Assembly (NCBI GenBank): GCA_963971225.1
Contig: OZ020267.1
Location: forward strand, 53,585,590-53,649,589
DNA from: Melieria omissa
Taxonomy: Eukaryota; Arthropoda; Insecta; Diptera; Ulidiidae
Length of the DNA: 64,000 bases
Reading direction: 5' to 3'
Below, in pieces: positions 57,663-64,000 of the stretch (its first letter is position 1; every line of letters begins with the position of its first letter). The translations under genes were made by a program, and so were the position numbers. Under the pieces are notes generated by a model. That model was not told the origin of the DNA, searched no databases, and saw nothing but the letters and a program-made list of their open reading frames with translations.

Positions 57663-58620
57663 ATAACATAATATCGCAGTTGCAGCGGCAGTTGAAGGAT
57701 TTTCCAAGTCATCGTCATCAGCAGCTGCGAGCAGAAATTTGCACTTGGATTGAGTTTCCCAAGTAATGAATGAGAAAATAAAATCACCCTCTGGGCAGGG
57801 TGGTGCGGGTGGTGGTACAGGGCCGCCGAGCGGACCCGGTCCGATCGGGCCAGGCGGCAACGGTGGACCCACAGTGCCCAATTCAACTGGTGGCGGCCCA
57901 CCAACGAGCGGACCGCCCGGTCCAAATAATGGCAACGATCCGCAAACGGTTCCGCATCCCTACGGACCACCTGGTGGCGATCCTACCATGCCGCACTATC
58001 ACCTCCATCAGCAACCGCATCCGCAGCAACATCTGCCCCATCAACAGGGTGGCCCTGGCGGCCCGCCCCAGAATCCGGGCGAGCATCCCAACAAAGAAGA
58101 ATACGGCCAGAATCCGCTAGGCGGTCCACCGCCACCACCGCCCGGTGGACACCATCCCGTCTACGGGCGCTATCATCATGCCGATCCCAATATTGATCCG
58201 TATCGTTACGGACATTCGCCCATGCAGCAGCCACCACCCGGCGGCAAGCCACAACAGCAGCCCGGCCCTCCCACTGGACCCGGCGGTGGCATCTCATCGC
58301 CGAGTCGACCACCGCCACAGCGATATATTCCAGGGCAGCCGCCGCAAGGACCCACACCCACATTGAATTCGCTGCTGCAGTCATCGCATCCGCCACCGCC
58401 ACCGCAACATCGATATGCGAACAGCTACGATCCACAGCAACAGCAGCAACAACAACAACAGGCGGCACAGCAACAGCAACAGGGTGGCCCACAGGGACCG
58501 CACGGACCGCCACCACCACCACATCAACCATACGGAGCACAGCAGGGCGGCTGGGCGCCACCGCCGCGCCCCTACAGTCCACAATTGGGACCGTCGCAGG
58601 CGTATCGAACGCCACCACCG
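57663..58620 (+). CDS. osa: Osa (ARID1/BAF250 orthologue), first coding exon
   Basis: Trithorax-group subunit that defines the BAP class of SWI/SNF chromatin remodellers. Acceptor TTTCCAG at 57662; ATG at 57766 (MNEKIKSP, the N-terminus I recall for Drosophila Osa); donor CCACCACCG|GTAAGT at 58621, phase 0. The exon contributes 285 codons: Pro/Gly/Gln-rich low complexity with family-specific islands YGRYHHADPNIDPYRYG, RYIPGQPPQGPTPTLNSLLQ, HRYANSYDPQ and GGWAPPPRPYSPQLGPSQ. These low-complexity parts are intrinsically disordered. The ARID domain and the rest of this very long protein lie beyond the window. Confidence 0.93.
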
Positions 58621-58949
58621 GTAAGTCCACATGCAAGTCACGTCACTTGGGGGTTTTATGGAATGCCTGTTGCATTTTAATTCAATTCGTGGGATTTTAA
58701 AACAGTCAACGATGGATTTTAATTCACTTTCAGTTGGCGAACGTGTTATATGTTAATAATTCATTTACATAATTAAAATAATTTGTTATTGACGTTATAT
58801 GACTTGAAGAGGTAATTATGAAATTGTGTCTACTTCACCGGCTGCTGCTGCTAACTACAAAAGCTGTGGCTTTTAGCCATTTGGAACGAAAGTGGAGCAC
58901 TTAATCTGAGCTTTAAATCTATTCTTCTACAATCGATTCTTTCATGCAA

Positions 58950-59201
58950 CTAAACACGTTTAAAGTACAACCGGCGGTTGTTTTGCGGTATCGATTGATT
59001 TTTATGATATTTCTTTTCGGCGCCATTCATTGCTTTAATTTTATTACCTCGATTTGATCCACTCGATGTGACGCTGTTGCTTATGCTAGGCGCCATGCTT
59101 CCGTAACAGTAATAACAACAACAACAAAAACAATTTTCGAACCTACCATCGTCCGCAACAGTGTCATTGTTGGCAGCAACAGTGGCGGCGGTTTTACTCA
59201 T
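58950..59201 (-). CDS. Small antisense open frame in an osa intron, 83 codons
   Basis: ATG at 59201 opens MSKTAATVAANNDTVADDG, then a Cys/Tyr-rich simple-repeat patch, then a basic tail NKIKAMNGAEKKYHKNQ. A GTAGGT donor-like site follows codon 18, so the first part could also be a short first exon. No family is recognised and the Cys run comes from a TTG/TTA repeat. Weak candidate only. Confidence 0.15.
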   Translation of the reverse strand: MSKTAATVAANNDTVADDGRFENCFCCCCYYCYGSMAPSISNSVTSSGSNRGNKIKAMNGAEKKYHKNQSIPQNNRRLYFKRV

Positions 59202-60639
59202 AAAGTTTGCTTTCTTGTGTTTGACAGCAATGTTTTAGTACTTTTTTGACATTGACACTGATTTCTCCGCAACACATTACGACGTCGACCGGTTCAAACA
59301 GAAATGCGAGTATCTCCCACCTCCGCCTCCCCCTGCTTCAGTGGCATTGTTGTGATTCTTGTTGCTTGGCGCGTGCTTGACTTTTTTTATACTGGTTGTT
59401 GTTGTGGATATTTATGACATACATATGAATGTGTGTGTGTGTTTGTGTTTATGTGGAGCGAGCGCCGTAAGATTGTTTGCATTGATTGCCGGTTGATTTT
59501 TTGTTTATAAATAAATGGTGAAATTTAAATAAATTAAGCAAATTACACGTTTGAAATTAGGGTGACTGGGGTATTGTGGTAAAGTCGGGTAATTTTAAGC
59601 TCTTGTTGCTAGAAGCAATAACAGCTTCAGTTAAAAAAATAATTTTGAGCAAAATGCTTTGAAGGGCTTTGCACCGTTAATTAAATGATTTTTAAATCGG
59701 CTTTGGCGTTTTTTGCTTTCAGCCGCAAGTTGATTCATGACTGAATTGTTGGAATTAAATTTTGAACGAATAATCCATAGAGTTCAAAACCTCGATTGAG
59801 AATGGACATGGTCTTCCCTCTGTAAGCAGCGTTATAACGGAATTTTACACAATGTTAATCAATTTCAATTGGTTAAATTGTATGTTGAGTCGGAATGAGT
59901 CAGCCGTTACTCACTGAAACACTTTTGTTTGTAATTACTTCTTCAAATGTTACTCGGGTTTAGTAGACCATGCTGAAAATTTTTGTGATAGTATTTCATG
60001 GGTTTCTTTACATATCATATCGTTCTTTATGCATTTTTCTTTTAACCAGCGATGTTTCAAAGTTATAACTTGAACACTTTGAAGAATAACTCATAAAGGA
60101 TTCTGCAGGTTCGATCTAGCTTCATTTCTTTGCACCAAATCACCCGCACTTCCACTATGGCAAATTCACGTGAATTTCTAAGCAACGAACCACTTGGACA
60201 GATTGGCTGTGGCTTTCGATTGTGACTGTGGATTTGCATGAGCGGCAACTCGCGTGTGATAGCGCCACTATCATAACAACAACAATCAAAACAGAATGCG
60301 AAACACGGAACGTTTCACAAATTGCCGCACTATCAGCACGTGTATTGGTCGCGTTTTCAGTATAAGGTGTGGGGGGGACTGAGGCGGCAGAGGTGCACGA
60401 TTTACATGCATAAATGCTTGGCTGGCGCTTAGACAGACACCACTCTCGGGCTGTCGCCTCGTGCGCTTCTACCGCAAATGTGCCGTCTAAAGTCATCAAC
60501 GAGCGCTACAATAACAACAGCAACAACACCAAGAAATCAAAATGTGGCCAAGTAACAACAAAGAAAAAATTAAGGCAGAAAAAAGTAAATCAAAAGGAAA
60601 GGCAAACATACCGACAGACAGACGCGTGCCATGCGTCAC

Positions 60640-60660
60640 ACACACACACACACATTCCGC
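60640..60660. repeat. (CA)n microsatellite
   Basis: A short run of CACACACA within the osa intron; a TG run near 59430 is similar. Confidence 0.7.
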
Positions 60661-61007
60661 CGCATGCCTACGTACGCGCATAAAAATACAAACATTCGCA
60701 CCGATATACGAGTACACTACTAAATGGTTGTACGTATGATACGGCGCAGACCTCTACACAAACCTGCATACATATGTATGTATGTCTGTCTGTCAGTATG
60801 TTGGCTGTATTTTGTATATACAAAAGTGAGTGGATGAGTGAGTGTGTATATGTATGTCAATAGATGTTTGTCGTTTTTATGAATGAAATATAAAAGTGGC
60901 AGCGGCACCAGCACCAACAGCAACAACAACAACAATAACTAAAACAACAAAATGTGAAATAAAATCTTCAAGGTTCAGTTGAAGCGAATGAACGTACAGC
61001 CGATTGG

Positions 61008-61105
61008 CCGTACGGACGGACGGAAGAACGGGCGGGCGGATTGTTGGACAGACGGACAAATGAATGAACGCACGAACAGACAGATGGACGGATGGATGGA
61101 TGTTG
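61008..61105. repeat. Degenerate GGAC/GACA/GGAT tetranucleotide repeat
   Basis: An imperfect array of CGGA, GACA, GAAC and GGAT units. A GTAC run (ACGTACGTACGTAC) also occurs near 61947. Confidence 0.6.
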
Positions 61106-62994
61106 TGAGCTGTGGTCTCCTGTTGGCGCTGTAGGTAACGGTGCTGATGGTGGCGCCTGCCGACCATTGAGCCTTCTTGTTTTTACCGGTTCCTCTTTTT
61201 GTTGTTGTAGGCACGGGTACAACAAATTTATGCATTGCAATTCAGCAACGGCGCGATTGCTGTTGCCTTCCCATTGTTTGGGTTGTGCGCATCGTGAGCG
61301 AAGGTGACGCAGTCCCGGAATTGTTGCTGCCTTTTATTTGCTCAAGGAACAAATGGAGCGTAACCTTGCGCCAATATTTCGCTGCGTTGTGCTTTGTGTT
61401 TCGTTTCCATAAACGTGTTTATCGCATAATTATTGCAATTGTTGTTTGTTTTTCGTTTGTCGAAAGGCAGCAAAGTAAATAAAATGAATAATCAAAATAA
61501 GTAAACAAAATCTGCTTGCGAACATGAGCAGCTACACCAATGAAAAAACGGCAAATGAAATGAAATCGAAAATGATTCATTGCAAAATGCCACCAGCAAG
61601 GCAGCAAGACAGCCAGCAGCCGCAACGCTCCTCGTGCACCTCACACGTTTAGCGGCTGTGACGTAGCGTGCAAAAGCGCCGCATAACACAAATCAGCGCA
61701 ACGCTGCGCCGCCGTCGTCGTCGTCGCGAAAGGTTAATAAACTTACAAAGCGCCAGCAGAGGGCAGCCATAGCTGCCACCGCAAGAAAAAAGTAAATACG
61801 AGTAAATTGTAAATTGGTTAATCGCAATCACCCCACTGGCACTTGTGGCGGCGGCAGCCTCAGACGTAGCAAACAAGCAACCAGCCAGCCAGCCCGCTAG
61901 ACAGACTGGCTGACAGACGGTTAGGCAAATATACATGCATACATACGTACGTACGTACACGGTTCGGTATTATGGTTCGCGCCTCTTGTACGGCCCGACC
62001 CTCTTTCGTTCGTCTGCCCATCCGTTTGTCCGTATGTCTGTCTGTCTGGCTGCTAGTCGCGTGGCATATTTTTCATTATGATGATAGCGTTCATTGTTGT
62101 TGTTTGCTGTCGCTTTCTTTGTAGCTGCTGTTATTATTATTATTGTTGTTGTTGTTTTTGTTTTAGTCTCATTCACCTCGATGTGATAAACGCGAGCGCA
62201 ACTAATTTGTGTGCCAGCCGGCCGGTATGTCCATGTACGTTCGTTTGTGTGTGCACAGGCACAGTAACAACAACAACAACACTAGCCGCTTCATAATGAT
62301 GAACCCTCAAATTATTGTTGTATTGTATGATACGAACGCCGTTCACATTCAGCTCTACCCAGTCGTCGTACCTACGGTAAGGTGCAATAAATTTCGTAAA
62401 GTGTCACACTTTTCGACAGTCGACCATGTGCTTCTCAGCATGTACGAGTAGTTGTAGGGCAGAAAGACCACGGACGCTGAGCGTTGGCTGCGCGCTAGAC
62501 ACTTGTTATGTTTACCTTTTTAACTGTTTGTTTATGGCAAGTGCACTCGCCGACATCTCTTTGGGACTTGTAATTGTGCGAAGCGATTTCGAAGGAAACA
62601 CATGTCAGCTGCCGGCGCAGTCTCGATATATTCGGTTAAAGTTAGCACGTTTATTGTGGCGTATTGAATAGTGGAATTTCGTTGCGGTGTCCGAAACATG
62701 GACTTTAGTAATTGCCTCCGCTCCACTTTGAGTGAAGCATTTTCCAGTTGTGCTCTGGAGCATGAATATCTCATATTCATATTTGTATCAAGTTGGATTA
62801 TTTCCATTGCCGTGATACCAAAGTATTAATAGGCAACCGGCAATGGTCCAAAAAGAGTTTAATTTCTGTAATTTGCATTACAAACGCTTCTTTGAAAAAT
62901 AGAAAAATTCCAGTGCCATTTTAAGGTTCCCTACAGGGGCTCGTATATTTATAGATTTGTACCGTTATTCTTAACTTAAAGGACTCTTGTAACT

Positions 62995-63229
62995 TTAACA
63001 CTAGAAAGACCACAAGTTTTCCATATCTACGGAAACTACATATTATATCAGTTGATATCTCGAAAAGTACACACCGAAATTGGCCAATTGTAATTGTAGA
63101 ACCCTAATTGTAGAACCCGATAAATAAATAAAAAGCCTTAAAGCAAAAGTTGATAGAAATACTAAAGAAAATACAGATATTTAAAATGTAAAACTTTCTA
63201 AATGACCGCAATGGCCTCTGTAGTGTTAA
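62995..63229. mobile_element. TTAA MITE with TTAACACTA termini
   Basis: 235 bp bounded by TTAA. The left end TTAACACTAGAAAGACCAC and the right end GGCCTCTGTAGTGTTAA form an imperfect inverted pair. Confidence 0.6.
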
Positions 63230-63536
63230 GAACGAACCTCACCTTAAGGCTCCCTACACTACAACCATTATATTATAGAGTCCCTTTTTATTTGAATTCC
63301 TCACAAGTAAATTTATTTATATGTGAGGCGGCCAGATGGTAAAGAAAGACAAACCCCAGGCAGTTAATCGCGACGTCCAAACCCGGAAATTCTCACTAGC
63401 ACTGTTGTAACCTGCTAGAGAAGAGCCAACGGAAAAGGTCGCAAACCCCCCAACCGATTCTTTAGCCATATAAGGGTACCGCAGACCTTGTTCCGAGGCT
63501 TTCCGCTTTTCGAATTTAGCAAGATCTCTGGTTCTC

Positions 63537-63871
63537 TTAACCCATTACTGCAATACCAACAATTCACAGAAGATATGCCGTTCAATGAACTACGTCCTCC
63601 AGAAAAAACTGCTGGAACTTCCAATATTTACTATTTTTAAGAATTTTCTCGAAAAGATACACAAAAACAGTTAGTCAACTTCAAACACGGATTAGGATAA
63701 CTTAACGTCACAATTCTTCAATATTATTAAAAACTAAATAAACCTGCATCTATTCCATTTCATTGTACAAAATTTCAGCCAAATCGCTTTACACATTTAG
63801 TCAGGGAGGCCAAAGAAAAAAAAACCATTCCAGGGGGTGAAATTTCACTCCATCCGGCTGGAATGGGCTAA
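63537..63871. mobile_element. TTAA-flanked MITE (copy 2 of the 33821-34355 family)
   Basis: It begins TTAACCCATTACTGCA and ends GGCTGGAATGGGCTAA (final target site mutated to CTAA). It is nearly identical to 34030-34355 over about 320 bp, and carries a GGGGTGAAATTTCACTCC palindrome near 63834. It lacks about 200 bp present in the other copy. Confidence 0.7.
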
Positions 63872-64000
63872 CCGTAATGTATCTATTTCCAAATAAGAAA
63901 TAAAAACACTTCTGAACTGCTTCTGTAAATTATTTTATTCTCTTTTTAAGTTCTATTTTCTATTTTATGTTTCTAATGCAACTTGTCTACTCCGGTGGAC

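Larger units (their letters stand above)
58621..64000 (+). other. First coding intron of osa, running off the window
   Basis: The downstream acceptor is not in the window. The stretch 60.2-62.5 kb is GC-richer and full of simple repeats and may be regulatory. The stretch 62.8-64.0 kb holds TTAA MITEs. No coding exon of osa was found here. Confidence 0.6.

Noticed and set aside
57983..58636. 217-codon minus-strand open frame
   Set aside because: Antisense of the Gln/Pro/Gly repeats of the osa coding exon; Val/Ala-rich composition is what reversed CAG/CCA codons give.

Overview
The window looks like nuclear DNA from a higher (brachyceran) fly. It is AT-rich, has intron-bearing genes with short GT/AG introns, and carries a dense load of insect-type mobile elements. 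The encoded proteins are clear orthologues of Drosophila genes. A tephritid-like or related schizophoran genome would fit, but the species cannot be fixed from the sequence alone. Most of the non-TE genes are ones I recall from Drosophila chromosome arm 3R; RpS13 is an exception (from memory it is on 2L in D. melanogaster).

Layout. 1-4960: AT-rich DNA with a GC-richer island (about 1.9-3.5 kb) that may hold a promoter/first exon of an unidentified minus-strand gene, and a hAT-type MITE with an exact 8-bp target duplication. 5022-5795 (-): complete three-exon RpS13. 6800-38279 (+): a PHRF1 (PHD and RING finger protein 1) orthologue in six coding exons, about 2,360 codons, with two giant introns (7283-19342 and 26175-37724). 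These introns are a transposon graveyard: a P-like MITE, several Tc1/mariner relics, TTAA-flanked MITEs, LINE fragments, nested insertions, and one intact-looking short LTR element with identical LTRs. 39901-40569 (+): retinophilin/MORN4 (rtp). 40784-44075 (-): MMS19, seven exons, 957 aa, convergent with rtp. 45044-47369 (+): katanin p60 (Kat60), six exons, head-to-head with MMS19. 48745-49392 (-): Vps37B (ESCRT-I), intronless. From about 50.7 kb to the right edge (+): the 5' part of osa (SWI/SNF BAP subunit, ARID1 orthologue), with two candidate alternative 5' leader exons, the first coding exon (57663-58620), and the start of a large intron that runs off the window.

The genes do not form a pathway. 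They are housekeeping and regulatory genes (translation, transcription-linked nuclear scaffold, Fe-S cluster targeting, microtubule severing, endosomal sorting, chromatin remodelling) plus a photoreceptor/phagocytosis adaptor. The most unusual content is in the mobile DNA: an LTR retrotransposon whose LTRs have swallowed their own tRNA-Lys primer site and repeat the LTR/primer-site junction; a P-superfamily-like MITE with an exact 8-bp duplication; a family of about 730-bp TTAA elements with two copies abutting at one shared TTAA; and a nested insertion whose empty site is preserved in a second copy of the host element.
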